DNA of 5,718 nucleotides from an uncultured Collinsella sp. (GTDB taxonomy: Bacteria > Actinomycetota > Coriobacteriia > Coriobacteriales > Coriobacteriaceae). The stretch is taken from the NCBI GenBank assembly GCA_900545075.1, contig UQXT01000119.1:1-5718 (forward strand). The letters are read 5' to 3'. Position numbers and translations under genes: made by a program. Positions 1 through 5,514 of the stretch are shown here, one piece after another. The notes under the pieces were generated by a model. That model was given only the letters and a program-made list of their open reading frames with translations. It made no database searches and was not told the DNA's origin. The stretch's first letter is position 1, and each line of letters starts with the position of its first letter.

Positions 1-6
1 CCCGGC

Positions 7-35
7 GATCCGTTTTCCTCCGTCCCCAAGGGATC
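7..35. repeat. Short inverted repeat with CCGTCCCC core (REP-like candidate)
   Basis: GATCC at 7-11 is matched by GGATC at 31-35, enclosing a pyrimidine-rich loop that contains CCGTCCCCAA (20-29). The same ten bases occur in a second inverted repeat at 1185-1209. No gene is visible in 1-86. Short intergenic palindromes built on a GGGGACGG/CCGTCCCC core are familiar as REP-like elements in several Gram-positive genomes; assigning this one to such a family is inference from two copies. Confidence 0.35.
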
Positions 36-64
36 AAAAAACCGCCCCCGGAGGAGCGGTTTTG
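36..64 (-). terminator. Intrinsic terminator of the yerC-like gene
   Basis: AAACCGC at 39-45 pairs with GCGGTTT at 56-62, with CC/GG pairs possible inside. Read on the minus strand the stem is followed by six T (complement of 36-41). It lies 23 bp past the stop codon of the minus-strand repressor gene, so it should end that transcript. The A/T-flanked stem could also work in the other direction. Confidence 0.75.
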
Positions 65-86
65 CACAATTCGTTTTTGGCGCGGT

Positions 87-386
87 CTACTCGCCATCCT
101 CCAGTTTAATGAGGATCTTGCGGTAGCCACCGTACTCGCCGTTGAGCGCCTTGGACACACGGCTCACCGTGGTGGACGAAGCGCCGGTACGCGCCTGAAC
201 CTCGACATAGGGCTCGCCCTCGTCCAGGTAACGCGCGACCTGCAGACGCTGCGATAGATCGCAAATCTCGCGCGGCGTGCAGATATCGGTCAAAAACGCT
301 TGGATATCCTTCTCGTCGTCCAAAAGGCTAAATGCGTGGACCAGCTGCTTGACATCAGGCTTGTCAAACATGTTCTCGATATTCAT
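87..386 (-). CDS. YerC/YecD family TrpR-like transcriptional regulator
   Basis: This 99-residue protein matches the TrpR-superfamily YerC/YecD group in length and pattern. A helical N-terminal half (about 10-55, with TPREICDLSQRLQVARYLDEG at its end) leads to a helix-turn-helix at about 58-81, where GASSTTVSRVSKAL is the turn plus recognition helix. The C-terminal GGYR segment is typical of the group. These proteins are small dimeric cytoplasmic DNA-binding regulators; the effector and targets of most members are unknown, and there is no reason to assume tryptophan binding. The start at 386 is supported by GGTGATC directly upstream (388-394), complementary to the 16S 3' end with a suitable aligned distance; a second Met at codon 6 is less well served. 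The gene is monocistronic, with its own promoter candidate (493-523) and terminator (36-64). Family is confident, role is not. Confidence 0.88.
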   Translation of the reverse strand: MNIENMFDKPDVKQLVHAFSLLDDEKDIQAFLTDICTPREICDLSQRLQVARYLDEGEPYVEVQARTGASSTTVSRVSKALNGEYGGYRKILIKLEDGE

Positions 387-492
387 CGATCACCGCCAAA
401 CCCGCCAAAAGGCATCGAAGTTGATACTGACATCGGGCATCGTTCGCCCGTAAATATGCAATAAAACTATGCATGGGCCATTTGCCCGTAGC

Positions 493-523
493 AGTGTAGC
501 ACACCACCAAACTAAAGTGACAA
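493..523 (-). promoter_or_regulatory. Predicted sigma-70-type promoter for the yerC-like gene
   Basis: On the minus strand TTGTCA (complement of 518-523) is followed after 19 bp by TACACT (complement of 493-498), preceded by TGC to give an extended -10, TGCTACACT. The spacer is two bases longer than ideal, which the extended -10 can offset. The same TGCTACA-T form occurs upstream of mnmA. Predicted start is near 486, giving a leader of about 100 nt. Confidence 0.5.
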
Positions 524-600
524 GACTCTCTGTCAGCGGCACGTTTTTCAGGACGAACGCCGTTTAGAAACCGAATGCGCACGTAAGCTCCACGAATATT

Positions 601-609
601 TGAGACAAT
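601..609 (+). promoter_or_regulatory. Weak extended -10 candidate for the holin-family gene
   Basis: TGAGACAAT has the TGN extension and four of six -10 matches. No convincing -35 lies 16-18 bp upstream. It is the best plus-strand candidate in this gap and would give a leader of about 95 nt before the start at 712. Low certainty. Confidence 0.25.
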
Positions 610-711
610 GGGCGCCCAAACACCGCGGCGCGCCCGCGCAACCATCCAAGTCGCCGCCGCAAGCCGCTTCACGCGACGCCAGCAACCCCGGCGCAAGAAA
701 GGATTCACGCC

Positions 712-1077
712 ATGCGCTTTATGCTTAACTGGCTCTTCACCTCGATCGCCATCGCGATCGCCACGTTCCTCGTCCCCGGCATCCAACCCTTCGGTTTTGC
801 CGAGGCCTGGGTCTGCTTTGCCTTTGTGGGACTGTTCCTCAACATCGTCGATTCGTTCGTCAAACCGTTCCTCACGGTCATCTCACTGCCGCTCACGATC
901 ATTACGCTCGGCATTTTCCAGCTCGTGCTCAACAGCTTTATGCTGGAGCTCGCCAGCTACCTGTCGGTCAACCTGTTGGGCGTCGGCATCTCCATCGCCG
1001 GCTTTGGCTCGGCCTTTATGGGCAGCATCCTAGTGTCCATCATGCGCAGCATCCTCGATAGTCTTGCCGAGGACTAA
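712..1077 (+). CDS. Phage holin family (PF04020, YvlD-type) four-helix membrane protein
   Basis: The product is 121 residues and almost entirely hydrophobic, with four predicted membrane helices: about 4-24, 29-48, 53-76 and 84-112. The segment VKPFLTVISLPLTIITLGIF (about residues 50-69) is the hallmark of PF04020, where an N-x-x-V-K-P line leads into a Pro-containing second half. Despite the name, members such as Bacillus YvlD are chromosomal integral membrane proteins of unknown role, sometimes linked to envelope stress; nothing here shows lysis activity. There is no cleavable signal peptide. The start is supported by GAAAGGA at 697-703, eight bases upstream. The gene stands alone: it is divergent from the repressor gene, closed by a strong terminator at 1119-1156, and convergent with the Rrf2 gene. 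No phage genes surround it. Family is confident, function unknown. Confidence 0.9.
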   Translation: MRFMLNWLFTSIAIAIATFLVPGIQPFGFAEAWVCFAFVGLFLNIVDSFVKPFLTVISLPLTIITLGIFQLVLNSFMLELASYLSVNLLGVGISIAGFGSAFMGSILVSIMRSILDSLAED

Positions 1078-1118
1078 AACGGCCATTCCGACCGTGTCCG
1101 TCTCAACAGTCCAAAACG

Positions 1119-1156
1119 AAGGCCGCCCATCGCAAAAATGGGCGGCCTTCTTATTT
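1119..1156 (+). terminator. Strong intrinsic terminator after the holin-family gene
   Basis: A perfect 12-bp stem, AAGGCCGCCCAT (1119-1130) with ATGGGCGGCCTT (1138-1149), encloses a 7-nt loop and is followed by the T-rich tail TTCTTATTT. It lies 41 bp after the stop at 1077. On the minus strand the tail is poorer (CGTTTTGG), so it may act weakly on the converging Rrf2 transcript. Confidence 0.88.
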
Positions 1157-1184
1157 GTCAATCCTCAGAGGGCAAGAAAATCTA

Positions 1185-1209
1185 CCATTTCTACCCCGTC
1201 CCCAAATGG
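1185..1209. repeat. Second inverted repeat with CCGTCCCC core (REP-like candidate)
   Basis: CCATTT (1185-1190) pairs perfectly with AAATGG (1204-1209) around a 13-nt loop that ends in CCGTCCCC. It shares CCGTCCCCAA (1196-1205) with the element at 7-35 and sits 10 bp beyond the stop of the Rrf2 gene. Stem sequences differ between the two copies while the core is constant, as expected for a dispersed palindromic element. Confidence 0.4.
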
Positions 1210-1218
1210 CAGGTGCGG

Positions 1219-1647
1219 CTAGATGACGTAGTCGTAGCCCTCGTTGGGGGCGACGAGCGTATCGAGCGTCACGCCGTCGAGGTAGTCGTTAATGAGCTTG
1301 TCCAGGTTCTTCCACACGTCGAGCGTGGGGCACTCATCAGATCGCGAGCAACCCTTGCAGTCGCCATCCAGGCAGGCGACCGGTGCCAGACTGCCCTCGG
1401 TCAGGCGCAAGATCTCGCCCACCGTGTACTGCTCGGGCGGGCGCGTGAGCACATAGCCGCCGCCTTTGCCGCGCATGCCCGAGAGCATATTGGCGCGGAC
1501 GAGCGTGGCCAAAATGTTCTCCAGATATTTCTCCGAAATCCCCTGACGCGCGGCGATCTCTTTGAGGGGAATACGGCCCGCCGCCTGGTGCTCGGCCAGG
1601 TCGACCATAACGCGCAGGGCATATCTGCCCTTTGTGGAAACCAACAT
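1219..1647 (-). CDS. Rrf2 family transcriptional regulator (CymR/IscR-like)
   Basis: The 142-residue protein has the full Rrf2 plan. The N-terminus MLVSTKGRYALRVMVDLA is characteristic. A winged helix-turn-helix spans about 26-70, with recognition helix ISEKYLENILATL and wing GKGGGYVLTRP. A dimerisation helix follows at about 107-123. Between them lie four cysteines at 92, 97, 100 and 106, spaced C-x4-C-x2-C-x5-C. IscR binds a 2Fe-2S cluster through three cysteines in this region (92, 98, 104), so cluster binding is plausible; CymR of Bacillus represses cysteine genes without such a cluster and uses CysK as partner. The gene is divergent from cysK, with 253 bp between, which points to control of cysteine supply and of itself. 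The ATG at 1647 has a modest GAAAGG site 11 bases upstream. Family is very sure; the ligand is inferred. Confidence 0.92.
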   Translation of the reverse strand: MLVSTKGRYALRVMVDLAEHQAAGRIPLKEIAARQGISEKYLENILATLVRANMLSGMRGKGGGYVLTRPPEQYTVGEILRLTEGSLAPVACLDGDCKGCSRSDECPTLDVWKNLDKLINDYLDGVTLDTLVAPNEGYDYVI

Positions 1648-1678
1648 ATATATAGCTGCCTTTCGGTCTTTTAATTCG

Positions 1679-1689
1679 TAGAAATTCTA
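1679..1689. promoter_or_regulatory. Palindrome upstream of the Rrf2 gene, with minus-strand -10
   Basis: TAGAAATTCTA is a perfect palindrome around its central A, 32 bp upstream of the Rrf2 start. Its minus-strand reading contains TAGAAT (complement of 1684-1689), four of six to the -10 consensus, with a weak TTTTCA about 16 bp further upstream. It could be the -10 of the Rrf2 gene, an autoregulatory operator, or both. Confidence 0.35.
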
Positions 1690-1760
1690 GCCGAAAAATT
1701 GGTTTTGAAAATACCTATTCCCGTCAAGCTGGTTAATCGACTCGTAATAATCTTCTATTT

Positions 1761-1777
1761 CCTATTGTGTTACTAGG
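1761..1777. promoter_or_regulatory. Imperfect dyad over the cysK -35, candidate operator
   Basis: CCTATTGTGTTACTAGG has CCTA/TAGG arms around a 9-bp centre and covers the predicted cysK -35 at 1765-1770. CCTATT also occurs at 1714-1719. A regulator bound here would block polymerase. The adjacent divergent Rrf2 protein is the natural candidate, but this is inference from position. Confidence 0.3.
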
Positions 1778-1793
1778 CTTTACTGTCTACTAT
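1765..1793 (+). promoter_or_regulatory. Predicted cysK promoter
   Basis: TTGTGT (1765-1770) and TACTAT (1788-1793) are separated by exactly 17 bp within an AT-rich stretch. The -35 matches three of six and the -10 four of six consensus bases. Predicted start is near 1800, giving a cysK leader of about 100 nt. Confidence 0.45.
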
Positions 1794-1810
1794 GCTTGCC
1801 AACAGCAAAA

Positions 1811-1868
1811 CGAACAACCCATAAGGTTTGTGGGTTTCGCTGCCACACACACCGTAAAACCACACGGT
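1811..1868 (+). other. Two hairpins in the cysK 5' leader
   Basis: AACCCA (1816-1821) pairs with TGGGTT (1831-1836), and outer CGA/TCG pairing is possible with a bulge. A second hairpin pairs ACCGT (1851-1855) with ACGGT (1864-1868). No T-run follows either, and the ribosome site at 1890-1894 is not sequestered by any obvious complement. It does not match a riboswitch that I recognise. Confidence 0.35.
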
Positions 1869-1900
1869 ATCCAGTCATTTGAACACTTTGGAGGTTCACC

Positions 1901-2839
1901 ATGAGCAATGTTTACACGTCCATCGATCAGCTTATCGGCCACACTCCGCTTCTGGAGCTCGCTCACTTTGAGGCCGATGAGGACCTCAAGGCCCGCGTGC
2001 TCGTCAAGCTGGAATACTTCAACCCCGCCGGGTCCGTCAAAGACCGCGTCGCCAAGAACATGATCGACGAGGCCGAGAAGGCCGGCAAGCTCGTGCGCGG
2101 CGGCGACTACACCATCATCGAGCCCACGAGTGGCAATACCGGCGTCGGCATCGCCTCGGTGGCGGCGGCTCGCGGCTATAAGGTGATCATCACCATGCCC
2201 GAGACCATGTCCGTCGAGCGCCGCAAGCTTATGCAGGCATATGGCGCACAGCTCGTGCTCACCGACGGCTCCAAGGGCATGAAGGGCGCTATCGCCAAGG
2301 CCGAGGAGCTGCAGAAGGAGACTCCCAACAGCATCATCGCCGGCCAGTTTGTGAACCCCGCCAACCCCGCCATCCACAAGGCCACGACCGGCCCCGAGAT
2401 CTGGGACGACACCGACGGCAAGGTCGACATCTTCGTCGCCGGCGTCGGCACCGGCGGTACCGTGACCGGCGTGGGTGAGTTCCTCAAGGAGCAGAACCCT
2501 GAGATTAAGGTTGTCGCCGTCGAGCCCGCCACCTCCCCGGTGCTCTCTAAGGGCCAGGCCGGCCCGCACAAGATCCAGGGCATCGGCGCGGGCTTTGTGC
2601 CCCAGGTGCTGGATACCCAGGTCTATGACGAGATCATCCCCGTCGAGAACGACGACGCCTTTGCCACCGGCCGCGCCGTGGGCCACAAGGAGGGCGTGCT
2701 CGTGGGCATTTCGTCCGGCGCCGCCGTGTGGGCCGCACTGCAGCTGGCCAAGCGCCCCGAGAACGAGGGCAAGACCATCGTGGCCCTGCTTGCCGACACC
2801 GGCGAGCGCTACCTGTCCACGGCGCTCTTCCAGGACTAA
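1901..2839 (+). CDS. cysK: Cysteine synthase A (O-acetylserine sulfhydrylase)
   Basis: CysK joins O-acetyl-L-serine and sulfide to give L-cysteine and acetate, the last step of sulfur assimilation, as a cytoplasmic PLP-dependent homodimer. At 312 residues it has normal length. NPAGSVKDR carries the PLP lysine at K47. TSGNTG (76-81) forms the asparagine loop that senses the substrate carboxylate. MPETMSVERRK (99-109) and QFVNPAN (149-155) are family signatures. GTGGT (183-187) is the PLP phosphate cup, KIQGIGAGFVP (224-234) is typical of the CysK type, and GISSGAA (269-275) supplies the serine near the pyridine nitrogen. The start has a strong GGAGG at 1890-1894, six bases upstream. No cysE lies in the window. 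The gene is divergent from the Rrf2 regulator and followed in the same direction by mnmA after a terminator, so the two are probably separate transcripts. In Bacillus, CysK also serves as CymR corepressor, which makes this pairing meaningful. Confidence 0.96.
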   Translation: MSNVYTSIDQLIGHTPLLELAHFEADEDLKARVLVKLEYFNPAGSVKDRVAKNMIDEAEKAGKLVRGGDYTIIEPTSGNTGVGIASVAAARGYKVIITMPETMSVERRKLMQAYGAQLVLTDGSKGMKGAIAKAEELQKETPNSIIAGQFVNPANPAIHKATTGPEIWDDTDGKVDIFVAGVGTGGTVTGVGEFLKEQNPEIKVVAVEPATSPVLSKGQAGPHKIQGIGAGFVPQVLDTQVYDEIIPVENDDAFATGRAVGHKEGVLVGISSGAAVWAALQLAKRPENEGKTIVALLADTGERYLSTALFQD

Positions 2840-2860
2840 GGTCTGTCGCCCATAGGTTGA

Positions 2861-2933
2861 GCTCAGGGACGAGCCGGGCTCCTCTCTCCCGGCAGTCTGA
2901 GCCCATCCAATCAGGGTGTCCCACGAGACGCCC
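2861..2933 (+). other. Two consecutive hairpins downstream of cysK
   Basis: A two-stage hairpin pairs GCTCAG (2861-2866) with CTGAGC (2897-2902), and inside it GCCGGG (2873-2878) with CCCGGC (2888-2893), leaving a 9-nt loop. Ten bases further, GGGTGTC (2914-2920) pairs with GACGCCC (2927-2933) through one G-U pair. Neither is followed by a T-run. They could be the 3' structure of the cysK message or part of a small structured RNA; no known family was recognised. Confidence 0.4.
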
Positions 2934-2938
2934 GAACT

Positions 2939-2947
2939 TGCTACAAT
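2939..2947 (+). promoter_or_regulatory. Extended -10 upstream of mnmA
   Basis: TGCTACAAT (2939-2947) is a good extended -10, very like the TGCTACACT of the repressor promoter in this window. No clear -35 is seen; the expected region is occupied by the GGGTGTC hairpin arm. The predicted start at about 2953-2955 falls inside the first arm of the terminator hairpin at 2952-2990. Confidence 0.45.
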
Positions 2948-2951
2948 GTCT

Positions 2952-2990
2952 GCGGCGCGGAACCAGCCTCCCGCGCCGCTTTTCTTTTTT
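2952..2990 (+). terminator. Intrinsic terminator between cysK and mnmA
   Basis: A perfect 9-bp GC stem, GCGGCGCGG (2952-2960) with CCGCGCCGC (2971-2979), encloses a 10-nt loop and is followed by TTTTCTTTTTT. It ends 29 bp before the mnmA start. It should terminate cysK transcription, and would also lie at the very 5' end of a transcript started from the -10 at 2939-2947, so a leader-attenuator role for mnmA is possible. Confidence 0.88.
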
Positions 2991-3019
2991 GGCCACATGC
3001 CACCAAGGAGAACCTCCCC

Positions 3020-4120
3020 ATGCACAACAAGCGCGTGCTCGTCGCCATGAGCGGCGGCGTCGATTCCAGCGTGACCGCGTACCTGCTCAAAAGCCAGGGC
3101 TACGAATGCGTCGGCGCCACCATGCGCCTCACCTGCCCCGCGCCCGATCCCGCCACGGGCATGAGTAAGGTCGACCGCGACATCGCCGATGCGAAGGCCG
3201 TCGCCGAGCGTCTGGGGATACCCCACCATGTGCTCAACCTGCAGCAGGCCTTCGACCGCAATGTTATCGAGCGCTTCGTGACCGCCTATCAGGAGGGGCT
3301 GACGCCCAACCCGTGCATCATCTGCAACCGCCATATTAAATTTGGCGCGCTGCTCGATGCGGCGCTGGATATGGGCTGCGACTACATCGCCACGGGCCAT
3401 TACGCCAAAACAAGCCAGGCATCCGACGGCACCTGGCAGCTACATCGCGGCGAAGATCCCAAAAGGGACCAAAGCTACTTTTTGTATTCGCTTACGCAGG
3501 AGCGCCTGGCGCACACGATCTTTCCGCTGGCTGGGCTGGACAAAGAGCGCGACGTGCGCCGCATTGCCGCCGAACAGGGCTTCATAAACGCCAAGAAGGC
3601 CGAGAGCGAGGATATCTGCTTTATCGCGGACGGCGACTACGCGGGCTATATCGAGCGCCGCTGCGGACATGCCGCTGCACCGGGCGACATTGTGTGGCGC
3701 GACGGCAGCGTGGTCGGGCGCCACAACGGTGCGCTGCGCTATACCATCGGCCAGCGCAAGGGCTTGGGCGTCGCGATGGCGCATCCCGTGTATGTAACGG
3801 GCGTCGATGCCGCCAACAACATTGTGCATCTGGGCGAGGCCGAGGACCTGACCGCCGCTGCCCTCACGGCCAACGACTGGATCTGGAGCGCCCCCGCCGA
3901 CCGCATGGAGGCAGAGCTCGATGCCGGCAGCATTCGCGTGGGCGCCAAGTACCGCTACCGTCAGAAAGACCAGGCGGCGACCCTTACACGTGGCGCCGAC
4001 GGGCAAATGCTGTTGACCTTTGACGAGCCGCAGCGAGCCATTGCCCCCGGCCAGGCAGTCGTCGTCTACCGCGGCGACGTCGTCCTCGGCGGCGGCACGG
4101 TGACCGGCGCACTTAAGTAG
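3020..4120 (+). CDS. mnmA: tRNA 2-thiouridine(34) synthase MnmA
   Basis: MnmA uses ATP to activate C2 of the wobble uridine in tRNA-Lys, -Glu and -Gln and replaces oxygen with sulfur delivered from a cysteine desulfurase. The 366 residues match the usual length. The PP-loop SGGVDSS (11-17) binds ATP. Catalytic C99 sits in NPCIICN (97-103), and its partner C200 in SEDICFI (196-202), so both cysteines needed for persulfide transfer are present. ATGHYAK (124-130), DQSYFL (150-155) and YTIGQRKGLG (241-250, entering the tRNA-binding central domain) are further signatures; the C-terminal beta-barrel ends near GGGTVTGA. The start is fixed by AAGGAG at 3005-3010, nine bases upstream. No desulfurase gene is in the window, so the sulfur donor must be encoded elsewhere. 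Transcription is probably independent of or attenuated from cysK because of the terminator upstream. No terminator is seen before the convergent gene that ends at 4129. Confidence 0.97.
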   Translation: MHNKRVLVAMSGGVDSSVTAYLLKSQGYECVGATMRLTCPAPDPATGMSKVDRDIADAKAVAERLGIPHHVLNLQQAFDRNVIERFVTAYQEGLTPNPCIICNRHIKFGALLDAALDMGCDYIATGHYAKTSQASDGTWQLHRGEDPKRDQSYFLYSLTQERLAHTIFPLAGLDKERDVRRIAAEQGFINAKKAESEDICFIADGDYAGYIERRCGHAAAPGDIVWRDGSVVGRHNGALRYTIGQRKGLGVAMAHPVYVTGVDAANNIVHLGEAEDLTAAALTANDWIWSAPADRMEAELDAGSIRVGAKYRYRQKDQAATLTRGADGQMLLTFDEPQRAIAPGQAVVVYRGDVVLGGGTVTGALK

Positions 4121-4128
4121 CCGCAGGT

Positions 4129-5502
4129 TTATCGCTGCACGTGTCGAAGTACCTCAACAGCGGCACCAACCTCGATTACGCGACGCTCCAGGCCGCGGCG
4201 AATGGACTCGAGCCGGCCCTCCGCCGTGGCCCATTTGCTCTGCGAAAGAATCTCGATCGCCTCATCAACAAATCCGTTGAGCCGCGATGAATCGAACCAA
4301 TCGAGCGAGTCCGCAAGCGCCAGCTGGACGGAAGGGTCGGGCCCAAACGGCTTAGCGGCAAACCCGAACTCCCCAGCTGCGAGCACGGCAGTTGGTACGT
4401 TGTACCACAGGCAATTGCCGCTATCGAACAGCGGAGCAGGCCTTATCTCCAGGGTATCGACATTGCGGATGATGCCGAAGTTTCGCCAATGGCGGTCGCT
4501 GTTGGCCAAAAGGGCATCGCAGACAATCATCTGCGACATAGATCTTCTCACAGCGGCCTCATCGACACCATGCTTGCCGAGGTAGCAACAGTATCGATCG
4601 TATGTCGAGTTTCCCCACTGGCCACCAAGTGCGCCCTTAACGTAAACAGCCGGAACGTATTCCTCGCGGCCGTCAAGAAAATCCTCGCACAGGCACACGG
4701 GGCCATTGAACATCCGCTCAACCGTATAAGGAACAAACTCGCCCTCCGACAACAAGCGACGATGTAGAGCCGTTGCAACCGCCTCGTTAAAGGGACGCTG
4801 ATCGTCCATCCCGCAGCCTTTAGCCAAAACGCGAATGCCGTTTCGGATCATCCACGATTTAGGGAGCTCGCCCTCGGACGTGTTATCCGGATTTTTAAGA
4901 CCGATGCCTTCCAGCCAACCCGAACGCCCTTCGGGCGCCGATCGCTCAAAATCATTCTCGAAGTAATTGAGGTTTCGCCATTCGAGCCCGTCGCATTCTG
5001 CCGGTCGCAGCCAATAACAATCCGAAAGCGAGAGGCCCAGGCACCGAACCGGAGCCTCGATGCCACTGGCAATTCCCAGTTCACGATAGCGCGAGACGAG
5101 CCCGGGGCGGACGTCAGGCACCGACCGATGGCTCCACCACACGTTGAGCTCCCGTTTATTCACCGTAGGAGAAGAGCTCGAGCACGTGCCAAACGGCATT
5201 CGTTGCGCATCGAGGACCTCGGCAATTTCGAAGGAAAACTCGCGCGTCGGATCAAACGAAACACGCGCAACCTCGTAATCGGCGGACATCAGCGTAAACT
5301 TGCGCCCCACATCGGCCGCAGGACGGCGTCCTCGTTTGCGGACCTTTTGATAAGCGACCGCAGAATCATACTCAACCATCTTCCGGCCGCCCACAATATC
5401 GCACACAAGCGTCCCCGATGCGGCAAGTTGCGATATGCGGGCTTTCGTAACGCCCAACAGGTGGGCAGCATCACCCATAGACAAGTACTCAGATGTATCC
5501 AT
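4129..5502 (-). CDS. HTH domain fused to a HipA-like kinase
   Basis: A 457-residue cytoplasmic protein, counted from the ATG at 5502. Residues about 6-45 form an excisionase/MerR-like helix-turn-helix (YLSMGDAAHLLGVTKARISQL, then a GGRKMV strand). A basic linker RKRGRRP (55-61) resembles an AT-hook. The second half is HipA-like: LPKSW (213-217) and K228 in RVLAKG suggest nucleotide binding, ANSDRHWRNFG (333-343) gives catalytic D336 and N341, and APLFDSGNCLW gives the metal-binding D360. All expected kinase residues are present, so it should be active. HipA proteins phosphorylate Ser/Thr of a target such as glutamyl-tRNA synthetase; the target here is unknown. No hipB-like gene adjoins it. 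A longer form from the ATG at 5535 is possible, but that ATG lacks a ribosome site, while GAGGTGAT precedes 5502. Architecture is confident, biological role is inferred. Confidence 0.8.
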   Translation of the reverse strand: MDTSEYLSMGDAAHLLGVTKARISQLAASGTLVCDIVGGRKMVEYDSAVAYQKVRKRGRRPAADVGRKFTLMSADYEVARVSFDPTREFSFEIAEVLDAQRMPFGTCSSSSPTVNKRELNVWWSHRSVPDVRPGLVSRYRELGIASGIEAPVRCLGLSLSDCYWLRPAECDGLEWRNLNYFENDFERSAPEGRSGWLEGIGLKNPDNTSEGELPKSWMIRNGIRVLAKGCGMDDQRPFNEAVATALHRRLLSEGEFVPYTVERMFNGPVCLCEDFLDGREEYVPAVYVKGALGGQWGNSTYDRYCCYLGKHGVDEAAVRRSMSQMIVCDALLANSDRHWRNFGIIRNVDTLEIRPAPLFDSGNCLWYNVPTAVLAAGEFGFAAKPFGPDPSVQLALADSLDWFDSSRLNGFVDEAIEILSQSKWATAEGRLESIRRGLERRVIEVGAAVEVLRHVQR

Positions 5503-5514
5503 ACGCTGCATCAC
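5503..5514 (-). promoter_or_regulatory. Ribosome binding site that decides the HipA-like start
   Basis: On the minus strand GAGGTGAT, an eight-base complement to the 16S 3' end, precedes the ATG at 5502 (GAGGTG ends nine bases before it). The ATG at 5535 is preceded only by TAATTAACTTT, and the ATG at 5511 overlaps the site itself. The start at 5502 is therefore preferred. Confidence 0.5.

Larger units (their letters stand above)
387..711. other. Divergent intergenic region (325 bp), no gene seen
   Basis: The stretch separates the minus-strand repressor gene from the plus-strand membrane-protein gene. It holds the promoter candidate for the repressor gene (493-523), two small hairpins in its leader (434-450 and 475-487), a TGACA-N8-TGTCA dyad (518-535), a weak plus-strand -10 near 604, and a very GC-rich 5' leader for the membrane-protein gene (about 610-711) with the 8-bp palindromes GGGCGCCC (610-617) and GGCGCGCC (627-634). 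Reading frames crossing it look like GC-driven artefacts: they run into flanking genes and have low-complexity Arg/Ser-rich translations. Confidence 0.6.

Noticed and set aside
364..786. A 140-codon minus-strand frame spanning the divergent intergenic region
   Set aside because: It overlaps both flanking genes, shows no recognisable domain, and its translation is Arg-rich noise. The promoter and hairpins fit non-coding DNA better.
712..1077. Prophage remnant suggested by the name holin
   Set aside because: PF04020 members are common chromosomal membrane proteins, and no endolysin, integrase or structural phage gene is near.
1720..1727. TTGACG on the minus strand as a -35 for the Rrf2 gene
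   Set aside because: No acceptable -10 lies 16-18 bp downstream of it.
2905..2950. Possible T-box antiterminator before mnmA (AATCAGGGTG followed by a terminator)
   Set aside because: The essential UGGN bulge is missing (UGUC instead), there is no room for a Stem I after cysK, and mnmA is not a usual T-box target.
1790..3400. A 536-codon open frame on the minus strand
   Set aside because: It lies antisense across cysK, the intergenic terminator and part of mnmA, has a Gly/Ala/His-rich low-complexity translation, and is explained by GC-rich codon bias on the other strand.
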